DNA of 64,000 nucleotides from Ehretia macrophylla. Lineage: Eukaryota; Streptophyta; Magnoliopsida; Boraginales; Ehretiaceae. Below the pieces are notes generated by a model, which was not told the DNA's origin, did no database searches, and was given only the letters and a program-made list of their open reading frames with translations. The translations under genes were made by a program, and so were the position numbers. The stretch lies in the NCBI GenBank assembly GCA_037974665.1, contig CM075770.1, forward strand, positions 95,972,850 to 96,036,849, read 5' to 3'. Positions 45,800 through 56,287 of the stretch are shown piece after piece; position 1 is the stretch's first letter, and each line of letters starts with the position of its first letter.

Positions 45800-47709
45800 G
45801 CTTATAGTTCTTGGAGTTCTTCGTTATTTTCTTGTTGAAGTCTACGAAGCTCTTCATTCTGTTGTTGTTGATTAATCAACTGCTCATTCTGTTCTGCTTG
45901 CATTTGACGCATTTCCACATTCTGTGTTTGTTGCAAAGCAATCTGCTCATGCAAGGGTGTTATAGCTCTAGCAAAAGCCTCCTGGATCTTTATATGTATG
46001 ATCTAGCATCAGCCTGGTGGGTTGTTGTATGCAGATCAAACAGAAGCAGAAGACCAGACCCCATATACGCGACCTCTGTTTGGTTTACCGACAACTAGCA
46101 AAAATAGTGCATTATAATCTATTGGTGTGGCTGATGAATCTGTCTCGGATGATTGCGTGGCTTGCAAGACCAGTTCGTTATATTGAGCCTATAAATGAGA
46201 ATCAAAAAAATAACTTTACCCATTTCTTTGGGGTATATCAAAATTCTGATATATTATTAATTATTAGAAATAAAATGTACATACTATGCTCTGTTCTGCC
46301 CAAGGGTCTGTGAATGGCCCATCGAGACCCTTACGATGAGCCTTTGTGAAAACATCTGCTTTAGTGACTGGTCCCCCGCGTTCGTCTGCCTACAAATTTT
46401 CATTCACCAAAACATAACAAAAATATTTATCATGGGTGAAATAATTGAACAATGATAACGACATGTAATTTAATAAATTCATCTTAATACATATCAATCT
46501 TCTTGCAGCCTCTTCATACGAAATAGGTCCCAAATGATGCAGAAATGGTCGGTTCAGTCAATTTGTCGAGTTTTGCTCTGAAATCACCTACCATTTTGGG
46601 ATGGCCCATCTATCTTTCAACTGATACCATGCGGCACTGCCCACCACCTTGGCTTCTTATTACGCGTCCGTTGTTTGTTGAAAAGGTCTCGTATACGATT
46701 TTGGACTTTGAAATCGAACAATTGTCAAAGCGCAACTTCCTCACTGGGGAACCACTTGTACACCCTCTGCAAACAATAATTAATTAAAAAATAATAGTTC
46801 AACATATAAAACACAATGATATAACAAATATCATTACAAAATATTTAGACATATTTATCATACTTGAAAATTTGCGAACCACCTATCCCTAACCTCATCT
46901 TGGACCTCTAACCAACATGATCAAGGCTTAGAATACCAGGCGTTGAGTGCTTTCGTAACCTTTTTAGTGGCTCCGAATGGTGTCCATCTACCCATGATCA
47001 AATAAACAAGTTGGATATTTAAAAGCCATGAAATGGGGAACAGTGGGATAATGATAGGCATAGGAAAAATATAAAATCAAATACTTACCCCCCGTCGTTG
47101 AACGTTAGATGCGTACATCGATCAACCTGCCACGCGACATAGGCATCTGGAGATGAGAACCCATAATATTACCAAGGCTTTATCCCTACAGGCCGTTGTT
47201 GAGCTGAGCTCGATGATTCAGGCTGGTCAGGAAATGGTGTAAGATCAGGCGTAGGGTTGGGTGTAGGTGAGCCATCAACGTCGACTTGTAAATCCTATAA
47301 TTCCTATCTAAGGCCAAATGATGAAATGGACGGAGAAGACCTCTCATGTGGTGGCAATGGAACGTGAGGAGGCACCTGCCCTGGTGCAATGTCAACGGGA
47401 GCTCTCGACGTGCTACTACAAGTACGTAACCTTTGTTGTGATGGATATGAACTGTGGAGAATCCTGTGCTCCAAACCTACCGAAGATGATGAGGAGCCAC
47501 GACTACTTGACAGTTGACCTCTAGAAGACCCACGACCAGCCGATGGCAGTGCTTTTATAGATCCACAACCAGTCGTTGGTTGACTTAGTGGCACCACGAC
47601 CAGTCGAAAGATGACCACCGATGGATCCCCGACCATTCGATAGATGACTACCTATAAATGTACTGGGTATACATCCAATAACTATGTGCCCATATAATGG
47701 CACCGTCAT
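45800..47709 (-). pseudogene. CACTA second-gene product (Ptta/En_Spm plant transposase family), broken
   Basis: Minus-strand exons with stops show, in order, a Ser/Gly/Arg-rich N-terminus (47709-47304), an EVQDEVRDRWFANFQ block near 46870, a KKPRWWAVP segment near 46640, ERGGPVTKADVFTKAHRK near 46360, a GKPNRGRVYGVWSS-like block near 46060 and a glutamine-rich coiled-coil-like tail near 45840-45970. This order is that of the plant transposase protein encoded downstream of TNP2 in CACTA elements. A homologous set, on the + strand, is at 60990-63240. Multiple stops and frame changes make it a pseudogene. Confidence 0.75.
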
Positions 47710-47913
47710 GATAAATCATCTCATCCCACTTTGATCCTTATCTTTACCTGCTGCCAAGTCTATTTGTGGACAAATACAAATAAGTAAATAAAAGTAGTCA
47801 ATATGCACATTACTAATGTGTACAATATCCATTGAATTAATTATAAAATATTTTCATCCATCTGTAAACAAGTCCAAGATGTCAACATGATTGTTACATA
47901 ATTAACAAAGTAA
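47710..47913. other. Spacer between the two CACTA genes
   Basis: About 200 bp of AT-rich sequence between the DUF4216 gene end and the second gene start, with no coding signal. Confidence 0.5.
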
Positions 47914-48738
47914 CTAAACATCATCTTTATCCTCATCATCAGCAACATCATCATCATCATCATAATCATAATCATTATCATCACCATCATCATCTTCTTC
48001 ATCTTCATTTTCTAAATGATCATCATCTTCATCTTCTTCTTCTTCAGTTTTTTTGTCCTCTTGTTCAGCATCGTGTTGAACATGTAAATCACTAATATCT
48101 TCATCCAAAATTTCTATGTTTTCACCTGATGCATGACAAAGTGGAGGTAAGTCTGCATCAGTCGGTTGTACTACAGCCACATTCATGTCATTTGACAGAA
48201 AAGTTGTTTGGTCTTCCGCTACTCTTTCTTGTCTTGATAGGTCATATAAATTTCTTGGTCAGATTTTAACCACAACCCACCAATCCACTCGATCCCTTTT
48301 GGCCCCTGAGTACTTACAGTAGTATACTTGTTGAGCTTGTTTAACCAAAACAAACAGTTCATATTTTTTATACTTTCTCTTCACGTTCACTTCAACCTGT
48401 CCAATCTTAAGATGGTACTTCACCCCTCTATCCTTTGTGGAATCACACTAGTCACACTTGAAAAGAACAATACTTGTATATTGCACTACTGGATTATGAT
48501 ATTCAAGTTCAATAATATCGTTCAATACTCAATAGTATCCAATATCCTCGGTATTACTATCATTAATCCCTTTAACAAAAACTCCACTATTGTATGTGAA
48601 TTTCGATTTCCCAAAATCTAATGTATGAAACCTGTATCCGTTGACCAAGTATCTTGACCAACTATGTACCCTTCTACTAGGCCACATTGAAAGACATGTG
48701 ATACAATCATCTATGCCATTAGGTCCTACTAGCTGCAA
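47914..48738 (-). pseudogene. CACTA TNP2 transposase C-terminus (DUF4216) with acidic tail
   Basis: The frame from 48738 encodes SRYLVNGYRFHTLDFG and NSGVFVKGIND, hallmarks of DUF4216. After a stop near 48450 it continues with a VLVKQAQQVYYCKY block and DWWVVVKI, then another stop. The last 90 codons (48186-47914) are an extremely acidic D/E-rich tail, which is usual for the end of these transposases. A splice-acceptor-like TTTGCAG precedes the first block. The catalytic N-terminal part is absent. Homologous to 60350-60749 on the other strand. Confidence 0.82.
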
Positions 48739-48765
48739 ACATTGAAATTTTCAATATACGAAGTC

Positions 48766-51193
48766 TGTGAAACCCCACTTTCCTGCTTATCTCGTTTTAC
48801 GTGTTATACCTCGTTTTGCGTGCATATGATCTGTTTATGTGCTATAGGACCTAGAAAGTTATAATTTTGATGTCAATACTCCTAATACGTGCTAAATGTG
48901 CATTCATAAAATTTTCATCAAAAACGGAGTCAGAAATTTTATCGTCGATTTTCAGTGAATAGTGTTTTCAAAACACGTCCGCTATAATTTTGAAACTGGT
49001 CTTTTTAACCCTTCTAGACCTAGTCCACGGACTTTAATAGACCTGTGTTTGATGAAAATGGTTTTAAAATCGGCTTAAGAATTTATTAGGGTTTTTACAC
49101 CGACTTTTGCGAAAATCGAGTTTTAAGCCGACTCGGGTGAAATTGTTGAATTGTAAAACTCTTGTCACCTAAAAATAATCCACTTGAGATATCTTGGGGG
49201 TTGCATAACTATTTTTAACTTGGTGAGCACTAAAATGCAATTAAAGTCATTAAAAACACAAAAATACCTATTTAAATTAACTTTGACTTTAATTAATTAA
49301 TTGACCATATAAGCTAATGTCCTCAACACACACTCACACAACACAAAAACACCATCACACACACACACATTGCCGAGAGAAAAGAGGGAGAAAAGAGAAG
49401 AGAAAAACTCAAGCTTTCAATCCAATTTTTCAAAGAAAAATCTAGTTTTTGTCCGTGAAACTTCGCACCGACTTGGATTCTGCTTGTTGGGCACGCATTG
49501 CACGCATTCTTAGGCTTATATCGCATCTAAGGTGAGAGAAAAATTCTAGATCTCAAAATGTCATTTTTGTGTTTTTGCGTATAAATGAAGATTGAACCGT
49601 TAGAATTGAAATCTGATGTTAGATTATTGTTCCTTGCATGCTAGGGATCATTATATACTAATACTACGAGTTTCTGTCGGATATAGCATAATTTTTATTT
49701 TTCGGGTATTTAATTTTGATTAAAATGTTCAAAGTTGAATTAAATGAGTTGTGTTGATCGAAATCGATTGCCGTCGATTTCTAAATACTTGATAATTACG
49801 TGTTAGCGCTGTTGTAATGCCGAATTTTCGATTACATTGTTTGTGTGAAAATCCGGAAAATCCAGCCATGACATCTTAGGATTTTAGGGTTATCAGGCAT
49901 GATTTGGAGGGGTTATGGTGGATTTTCGAGAGGGCTAATGTAGTAGGTTGAATGGGTGAGTGATAGGAACTGATTTGGCAATGTTTGGATTAGTAGATTG
50001 TAAGTTATGAATTTTAGAAGTTTAGGTTGTCATTCTTTAATTTCTTGAACGATGCCTTTAGATGGTTGGGTAGTGTTCGAGTGATGAATGGTGAGTTGTT
50101 GTTAAGTAAATTAGAGTTTAATTATGTATATTATGCATGTCCGGTTAGATGGCCTACTTTGTCATCTAACTACGTTGTTTGTTGTTTAATTTAATATTGA
50201 TGTTATATTGATGTTATTGATTGATTATTATTGAATGCGGGAATCGGGCACTCTTGTTGCTGATCTCCCAATTGATTGATTGATTGATTGATGATTGATG
50301 AATATGGAGTCTTGGTATGTGTGTGCCACCTCTCGGGCAGCGTCGGGCTGTCGAGTTGATAACGGCATGACTGCCATAGGCTACCCCCAGCTCGCATGAC
50401 GGAGGTGTCATGGAGGGAGGGGCTAGTGAGGTACCTCGGGTGCGTGAGTAATGGGGAGTTATAAGAAGAACGGTTGAGATCGTGATGGCGTTTGGAGCTA
50501 CACCAAATAGAGTATCCTTATTGATTGGTTATATAGTTATGTGATGATAGCATTATTTATGTTATTTATGTTGTTGTGTGTTTACTTGCTCAAAGGACTA
50601 AATCCAAGGAGCGTAGTGAATACTGTCGAGATCTATCGGATCCTCACTGGGCTTATGTATATAAGCTCACTCTCTATTATTGCATGTTTTCAGGTGTGCT
50701 TTCACAAGATTACGGGTACGTGCCTCCTGAAGAGGAGAATGTGGAAAACGTGCCTTTCGTGGATGAGTCATATGTCCCTGAGTCTTATCCATGATTCTAT
50801 GTTGTTAAACGTTATGTATATTAGCTTAATGGACTTTTATATGCTTTACGGTTCTTAGTGTAATAGTTGTTGAAAAGTTAATGATCTAAATGATGTTAAT
50901 TTAGTGGCTTTCTTTTGTCTATGGTTAAGTTGCGGTTGTGTCTCAACTTACTTTTGAAATGTATGATAAAGTTGAGGTATTGTATGTCATGTTGGAACGG
51001 AGGCGTATAACGAGGATGTTTTATTGTATAATATGGTTGTATTGTATGTTGTTGTTTGTATTGAGGAATTACTGGATGTATGATGTTTTATGAGGTTGGT
51101 TTAGAACCTCGGAAATCTGTTTACTGTCGTTATGCCGCCGAAATTCCGTTGCGTCCTGACTGATTATAGGTGGGGTCGAGTTGGGGCGTGACA
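48766..51193 (+). repeat. 5' LTR of the young Ty3 element
   Basis: TGTGAAACCCCACTT...GGGGCGTGACA. Contains a CA-rich run (about 49325-49372), a GATT tetranucleotide run (about 50270-50300) and the shared LTR block (about 50145-50460). The open frames at 50203-50858 recur in the other LTR simply because the LTRs are identical there, and they show no protein family. Confidence 0.95.
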
Positions 51194-51200
51194 GTTTAAG

Positions 51201-51212
51201 TGGTATCAGAGC
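51201..51212 (+). other. Primer-binding site of the young Ty3 element
   Basis: TGGTATCAGAGC, initiator tRNA-Met type, separated from the end of the 5' LTR by the 7-nt spacer GTTTAAG. Confidence 0.9.
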
Positions 51213-51463
51213 TCATGTTAGTTGTCAGCCGGGGTATTCTCGGAATGTGGGTAATGGTCTTAGCATGGAATATGTATGAAAGGAAAGAAAAATGAAATAT
51301 GTATTGGTATGATTAATTGATTAAGTGATTATGTGATTTAAGTGCTTATGTGATTATGTGATCAATTTGTTTATGTGTTTTATATGAGTTTGTTATTTAT
51401 GTGTTAATTGTTGTTTATAACCTGTCTACGTGCTATAATTGTGCTAACTCTTTGATTAGTAGA

Positions 51464-54400
51464 ATGGCCGGTCGACCGAGAACCAGAGGTAGGCCTGAGA
51501 TGACTGATGAGACTCCGAGTAACGTGGCACCGGGCCGTGACGGGGGTGATGACCGATTAGGAGCAGCTATGGAGCGGATTGCAGAGTTAGTGGCTAGTCA
51601 GGCACAGTTGTTAGCAGGGCAGGCTGCCCAGAATCAGGCTATGCAGGCTCAGCTTCTGAATATTCAGGGTGGTAACCACGGGCGTGGTACCCTGAAGGAG
51701 TTTTTAGGATATCACCCACCGAGATTTCAGGGGGAGCCGGATGATAGGAAGGCGGAGGTATGGATTAGCAAGTTGGAGAAGATTTATGATCCACTTGGCT
51801 ATACTGATGAGCAGAAAGTCTCTTTTGCCGTGTATTTGTCAGATGACGAGGCAGAGGAGTGGTGGCGCACGGTAAGGACTAGCTGGGCGGCGCAGGGTAT
51901 TCCTTATGTTTGGGGTACCTTTCTGATGGCTTTCCGAGCAAAGTATGTCCTGAGGATTTGCAGGGAACAGAGAGAGGCCGAGTTTCTAGCCTTGGTCCAG
52001 GGAGATGCTACAGTGGCTCAATATGAGGCCACATTTACTCGATTGTCCCAGTATGCACCGGAGTATGTGGCAGACGAGGAGCGGAGGACTCGCAGGTTTA
52101 TGTTGGGGTTGCGGCCCGAGATTCAGGATGTGATGGCTCTGAATCGATATGATATTTTCACTGAGGCTTTTGAGGCAGCTTCTAGATTAGAGAAGAGGAA
52201 AGGGGATCAGATAGTCTCCAGTCAGCCTAGTAAGAGGCCGTATCAGCCACAGGGCCAGCAGGTTATATATAGGCCTCCAGTACAGCAGGTTGTTTACAGG
52301 CCACCAGCCCAGCAGGGTTCTTATAGGCCACAGGGTCAGCAGAGTTACTATCGGCCTCAGTTTCAGCAGAGGCCATATCAGGTTCAGACTCAGTATAGGC
52401 CAGCCCAGTCTCAGGGTCAGTATAGGCCTAGTGTGGTGAGACCTCAGCAGCAGGCTGTATCAGCTGCTTCTTCAGCTTCTGGTTATTCTAGGGGCAGTGT
52501 TAGTGCCACATCATCGCAGTGTAATTACTGCAAGCGCCCAGGGCATGTGGAGTCCGACTGCAGGGTAAAGGCAGGGACATGTTTGGGTTGTGGTAGCATC
52601 GATCATAGGGCGAAGGATTGCCCTAAGTATGCGAGGACTGAGGGTCGGGCAGCGACTCAGGGTTACCAGGGTAGGCCTACAGGCAGTGTACCACAGCAGC
52701 AGCGGGTTCAGGCTCGGGCTTACGCAGTTGATATGGAGGAGATGCCTGAGGAGACTGTAGTTGTGGAAGGTAACTTCCTTATACTTGATCAACTTGTTAA
52801 AGTGTTGATTGATTCTGGTGCTACGCATTCTTTCATTACTCCTGCTTGTGTGCAACGTGTTAAATTGCAACCTGAAAGATTGCCTTATGTGGTTGAAATT
52901 AGTACCTCTTTGACTGATAAGTATATTACTGGCTTAGTATGTAAGGATTGTATAATACATGTTAAGAGGCATAATTTTCCTTCGGACCTTATTTTATTTC
53001 CTATCCGGGGGTATGATGTTATCTTGGGTATGGATTGGCTTTCTAAGTATGATGCCCAGTTAAACTGTAGAACCAAGGTAGTACAGTTTCGTTTGCCAAA
53101 TCAGCCAGTAGTTGAGGTAGCGGGTAACCGGGGTGCTAAGACGAGTTTTGTTATCTCAGCAACTAAAGCCGTTAAGTTGGTGAGTAAGGGGTGTTCGGGT
53201 TATCTAGCTTATTTGATCAACAAGCCATCTGATAAGCTACAGCTGGAGGAAGTCCCTATTATCCGGGAATATCCTGATGTATTTCCTGAGGAGTTGCCAG
53301 GATTGCCGCCTGAGAGGGATATCGAGTTTGTGATTAATCTTGTTCCCGGTACTCAACCTATTTCTAAATCGGCGTACCGGATGGCACCAGCTGAGTTGAA
53401 AGAGTTGAAGACTCAGTTACAGGAGTTGTTGGAGAAAGGATTTATTCAGCAGAGTTCTTCACCTTGGGGAGCTCCTGTTTTATTTGTGAAGAAGAAGGAT
53501 GGTACTTTGAGATTATGTATTGATTACCGTGGTTTAAATCAGGTGACCATCAAGAATAAATATCCTTTGCCACTGATTGATGAGTTGTTTGATCAACTTC
53601 AGGGAGCCAAAGTCTACTCTAAGTTTGATTTGAGGCAGGGGTATTATCAGCTTCGGATTCGCACGGAGGATGTTCCGAAGTCTGCCTTCAGAACTCGGTA
53701 CGGGCATTATGAGTTTGTTGTTATGCCCTTTGGATTGACTAATGCACCGGCAGCATTCATGGATCTTATGCATCGAGTCTTTCAGCCGTACTTGGACCAG
53801 TTCGTGGTGATTTTTATTGATGATATCTTGGTCTATTCTAAATCTGAATTGGAGCACGAGCAACATCTACGGCTTGTATTAGAGAAGTTGCAGGAGCATC
53901 AGTTGTTTGCCAAGTTCAGCAAATGTGAATTTTGGCTGCAGCGGATTTCTTTTCTTGGCCATGTTATTACACAGAGTGGTATTTCTGTAGATCCCACTAA
54001 GATTGAATCGGTGATGTCTTGGAAGCGGCCAGAGAGTGTTACTGATGTCCGTAGTTTTCTTGGCTTGGCGGGTTATTACCGTAGGTTTGTCAAGGACTTC
54101 TCAAAGATTGCGGGGCCACTATCTAAGTTGACTCAGAAACGGACTATCTTTAATTGGGACGAGAAGTGTGAGAGTGGATTTCAGGAGTTGAAAAAGAGGT
54201 TAACTACCGCTCCAGTACTTGCTCTACCAGAGGGGACCGATAATATGGTCATTTACAGTGATGCGTCCAAGGAGGGCTTGGGATGTGTTCTTATGCAGGA
54301 TGGCCGAGTTATTGCCTATGCTTCCAGGAAGTTGAAGCCTTATGAGGTGAATTATCCGACTCATGATCTTGAGTTGGCAGCAGTTGTCTTCGCACTGAAA

Positions 54401-54670
54401 AAGTGGCGTCATTATCTGTGGGGCAGTAAGTTCAAAATTTTCACTGATCATAAGAGTCTAAAGTATTTATTCTCACAGAAGGAGTTGAATATGCGCCAGT
54501 GGAGGTGGATGGAGCTTCTTGGAGATTATAATTGTTCTATCAATTATCTGCCTGGAAAGGCAAATGTTGTAGCAGATGCTCTCAGCCGGAAGGCTAGTAT
54601 TTCTTGCTTGGCTGTCAAGAAGTGGGAGGTTCTTGAGGAGTTTAGTTATTGGAGACCAGAGTTGACTTAG
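51464..54670 (+). CDS. Ty3 gag-protease-RT-RNase H polyprotein, ended by an in-frame TAG
   Basis: Starts at the ATG in AGAATGGCCGG (MAGRPRTRG), chosen over the upstream in-frame ATG at 51401 because the related element at 41512 also begins MAGR. In 1068 codons it has a gag domain (about residues 75-270), a Q/P/Y-rich repeat region (about 270-340), zinc knuckles [14 protein letters not shown] (353) and [14 protein letters not shown] (373), the retropepsin motif [10 protein letters not shown] with D450, RT with [10 protein letters not shown] (D786, D787), and RNase H with [10 protein letters not shown] (D933), [13 protein letters not shown] and VADALSRKA. It stops at TAG 54668-54670, where the same frame goes on into integrase. 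It makes the virus-like-particle core and copies the RNA. The 1068-codon stretch has no other interruption. Confidence 0.93.
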   Translation: MAGRPRTRGRPEMTDETPSNVAPGRDGGDDRLGAAMERIAELVASQAQLLAGQAAQNQAMQAQLLNIQGGNHGRGTLKEFLGYHPPRFQGEPDDRKAEVWISKLEKIYDPLGYTDEQKVSFAVYLSDDEAEEWWRTVRTSWAAQGIPYVWGTFLMAFRAKYVLRICREQREAEFLALVQGDATVAQYEATFTRLSQYAPEYVADEERRTRRFMLGLRPEIQDVMALNRYDIFTEAFEAASRLEKRKGDQIVSSQPSKRPYQPQGQQVIYRPPVQQVVYRPPAQQGSYRPQGQQSYYRPQFQQRPYQVQTQYRPAQSQGQYRPSVVRPQQQAVSAASSASGYSRGSVSATSSQCNYCKRPGHVESDCRVKAGTCLGCGSIDHRAKDCPKYARTEGRAATQGYQGRPTGSVPQQQRVQARAYAVDMEEMPEETVVVEGNFLILDQLVKVLIDSGATHSFITPACVQRVKLQPERLPYVVEISTSLTDKYITGLVCKDCIIHVKRHNFPSDLILFPIRGYDVILGMDWLSKYDAQLNCRTKVVQFRLPNQPVVEVAGNRGAKTSFVISATKAVKLVSKGCSGYLAYLINKPSDKLQLEEVPIIREYPDVFPEELPGLPPERDIEFVINLVPGTQPISKSAYRMAPAELKELKTQLQELLEKGFIQQSSSPWGAPVLFVKKKDGTLRLCIDYRGLNQVTIKNKYPLPLIDELFDQLQGAKVYSKFDLRQGYYQLRIRTEDVPKSAFRTRYGHYEFVVMPFGLTNAPAAFMDLMHRVFQPYLDQFVVIFIDDILVYSKSELEHEQHLRLVLEKLQEHQLFAKFSKCEFWLQRISFLGHVITQSGISVDPTKIESVMSWKRPESVTDVRSFLGLAGYYRRFVKDFSKIAGPLSKLTQKRTIFNWDEKCESGFQELKKRLTTAPVLALPEGTDNMVIYSDASKEGLGCVLMQDGRVIAYASRKLKPYEVNYPTHDLELAAVVFALKKWRHYLWGSKFKIFTDHKSLKYLFSQKELNMRQWRWMELLGDYNCSINYLPGKANVVADALSRKASISCLAVKKWEVLEEFSYWRPELT

Positions 54671-56287
54671 GTTGGGGTGATGTGTTCACATCTCCGTATT
54701 CAACCTTTATTATTGTCTCAGATCAGGGAAGCTCAGCAACTTGATGTTAAACTTCAGAAGATCAAGGATCAGATCACTGATGATCAGTCTGACTTCAAAC
54801 TGCATGAGGACGGTATTCTTCGGTTTCGGAACAGGGTTTGTGTTCCCGATGAACCGGGCTTGAGACGAGGTATTCTAGAGGAAGCTCATAATTCTAAATA
54901 TACTATTCATCCCGGTGGAACCAAGATGTATCGGGATTTGAAGCAACATTACTGGTGGAACAACATGAAGAGGGAGGTTGCTCAGTTTGTGTCTAGATGT
55001 TTGACTTGTCAGAGAGTGAAAGCCGAGCATCAACGACCAGCAGGTTTGCTTCAGCCGTTGGCTATACCAGAGTGGAAATTGGAGCATATTACGATGGACT
55101 TCGTCACTGGTTTGCCTAGATCACCGAGGGGTAATGATGCAGTTTGGGTTGTCGTGGATCGTTTGACGAAGACAGCTCATTTTATTGCCATGAGGTTGGG
55201 AGATGAGGTTACAAAGCTGACGGATCTCTATCTGGATCAGATTGTTAGACTTCACGGTATTCCATCTAGTATTGTCTCTGATCGAGATCCTCGATTTACT
55301 TCTCGTTTGTGGGAGAAACTTCAGGAGACTTTGGGTACTCAGTTGAACTTCAGTACAGCGTATCATCCACAGACCGACGGTCAGTCTGAGCGGACTATTC
55401 AGATTCTGGAAGATATGCTTAGGGCTTGTGTTCTGGACTTCGGGAAGAACTGGGAGAAACATCTACCACTTGCCGAGTTTGCCTATAACAATAGTTATCA
55501 AGCTACTATTGGAATGGCACCTTTCGCAGCTCTTTACGGTCGTAAGTGCCGTTCACCTTTATATTGGGACGAGGTAGGAGAGATGAAGACTATTGATCCG
55601 ACTATTATGCCAGAACTTCTTGAGAAGATTGAGAATGTTCAGTTGATCAGGCAGAGAATGCTTACGGCGCAGAGTAGATTCAAGAGTTATGCTGATAAGC
55701 GTCGTCGAGACTTGGAGTTTGCAGTTGGAGATCGGGTTTTCTTGAGATTGTCTCCTCGAAAGGGGTTTGTTCGTTATGGTAAAGGTGGTAAGCTGAGTCC
55801 GAGATTTGTTGGGCCGTTTGAGATTACTGGCAGGGTTGGTAAGTTGGCATATCGGTTGGCTTTACCGGAGAACTTCTCTAATGTCCACGATGTGTTTCAC
55901 GTGTCTAATTTGCGGAAATACAATCCGGATCCTTCTCATATTCTTGAGCCAGAGCCGTTACAGCTTCGTGAGAATTTGACTTATGACGAGTGTCCGATTC
56001 GTATTCTAGATCAGATGGACCGAGAGTTGAGGTCGAAGAGGATTCCGATGGTTAAGGTGTTGTGGAAGCATCACGGCATTGAGGAAGCTACGTGGGAGAG
56101 ACGAGATCAGATGCAGCAACAATACCCAGATCTATTCCGTACATCAAGTAAGAATTTCGAGGACGAAATTTCTATAAGGGGGGGAGAATGTGAAACCCCA
56201 CTTTCCTGCTTATCTCGTTTTACGTGTTATACCTCGTTTTGCGTGCATATGATCTGTTTATGTGCTATAGGACCTAGAAAGTTATAA
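54671..56287 (+). CDS. Ty3 integrase with chromodomain-like C-terminus, continuing after the TAG
   Basis: It is in the same frame as the preceding ORF, separated only by the TAG. It has the H2C2 zinc-binding region (HNSKYTIHPGGTKMY, CLTCQRVKAEH), then the core: ITMDFVTGLPRSPRG (D143 counted from 54671), SDRDPRFTSRLW (D204) and TDGQSERT (E240). The D-E spacing of 35 residues is canonical. The GPFEI/HDVFHVSNLRKY region follows, and then RIPMVKVLWKHHGIEEATWE, the chromodomain-like module. The frame passes through the polypurine tract and about 100 bases into the 3' LTR before stopping, which is seen in some Ty3 elements. Without readthrough or correction of the TAG it would not be joined to the rest of pol. 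Confidence 0.92.
   Translation, partial: VGVMCSHLRIQPLLLSQIREAQQLDVKLQKIKDQITDDQSDFKLHEDGILRFRNRVCVPDEPGLRRGILEEAHNSKYTIHPGGTKMYRDLKQHYWWNNMKREVAQFVSRCLTCQRVKAEHQRPAGLLQPLAIPEWKLEHITMDFVTGLPRSPRGNDAVWVVVDRLTKTAHFIAMRLGDEVTKLTDLYLDQIVRLHGIPSSIVSDRDPRFTSRLWEKLQETLGTQLNFSTAYHPQTDGQSERTIQILEDMLRACVLDFGKNWEKHLPLAEFAYNNSYQATIGMAPFAALYGRKCRSPLYWDEVGEMKTIDPTIMPELLEKIENVQLIRQRMLTAQSRFKSYADKRRRDLEFAVGDRVFLRLSPRKGFVRYGKGGKLSPRFVGPFEITGRVGKLAYRLALPENFSNVHDVFHVSNLRKYNPDPSHILEPEPLQLRENLTYDECPIRILDQMDRELRSKRIPMVKVLWKHHGIEEATWERRDQMQQQYPDLFRTSSKNFEDEISIRGGECETPLSCLSRFTCYTSFCVHMICLCAIGPRKL
56176..56188 (+). other. Polypurine tract of the young Ty3 element
   Basis: AAGGGGGGGAGAA immediately precedes the 3' LTR (TGTGAAACCCC at 56189). 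It lies within the end of the integrase reading frame. Confidence 0.9.

Larger units (their letters stand above)
33590..48765 (-). mobile_element. CACTA (En/Spm) DNA transposon remnant, coding strand minus
   Basis: It starts with the CACTACAAAAA terminus, followed by subterminal CCGTCTCCAAA-type repeats at 33604-33892. After the LTR insertion these continue at 45281-45510. Coding remnants on the minus strand are a second-ORF (Ptta/En_Spm) gene at about 45800-47709 and the C-terminal part of the TNP2 transposase with DUF4216 at 47914-48738. The terminus at 33590 is thus the 3' end of the element in coding sense. The 5' part of the transposase is missing. Excluding inserted elements about 3.8 kb remains. 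Confidence 0.82.

Noticed and set aside
50541..50858. A 105-codon frame identical at 57959-58276
   Set aside because: Both copies are in the two nearly identical LTRs of the young Ty3 element, so identity does not show coding selection.
52511..54451. Minus-strand frames of 63-119 codons across the young gag-pol
   Set aside because: They overlap a clearly coding plus-strand frame with catalytic motifs and show no homology of their own.
54668..54677. Programmed stop-codon readthrough or frameshift between RNase H and integrase
   Set aside because: The context after the TAG lacks the CARYYA signal, I saw no obvious downstream pseudoknot, and plant elements of this type normally use one continuous frame. 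Retained only as a check in the findings.
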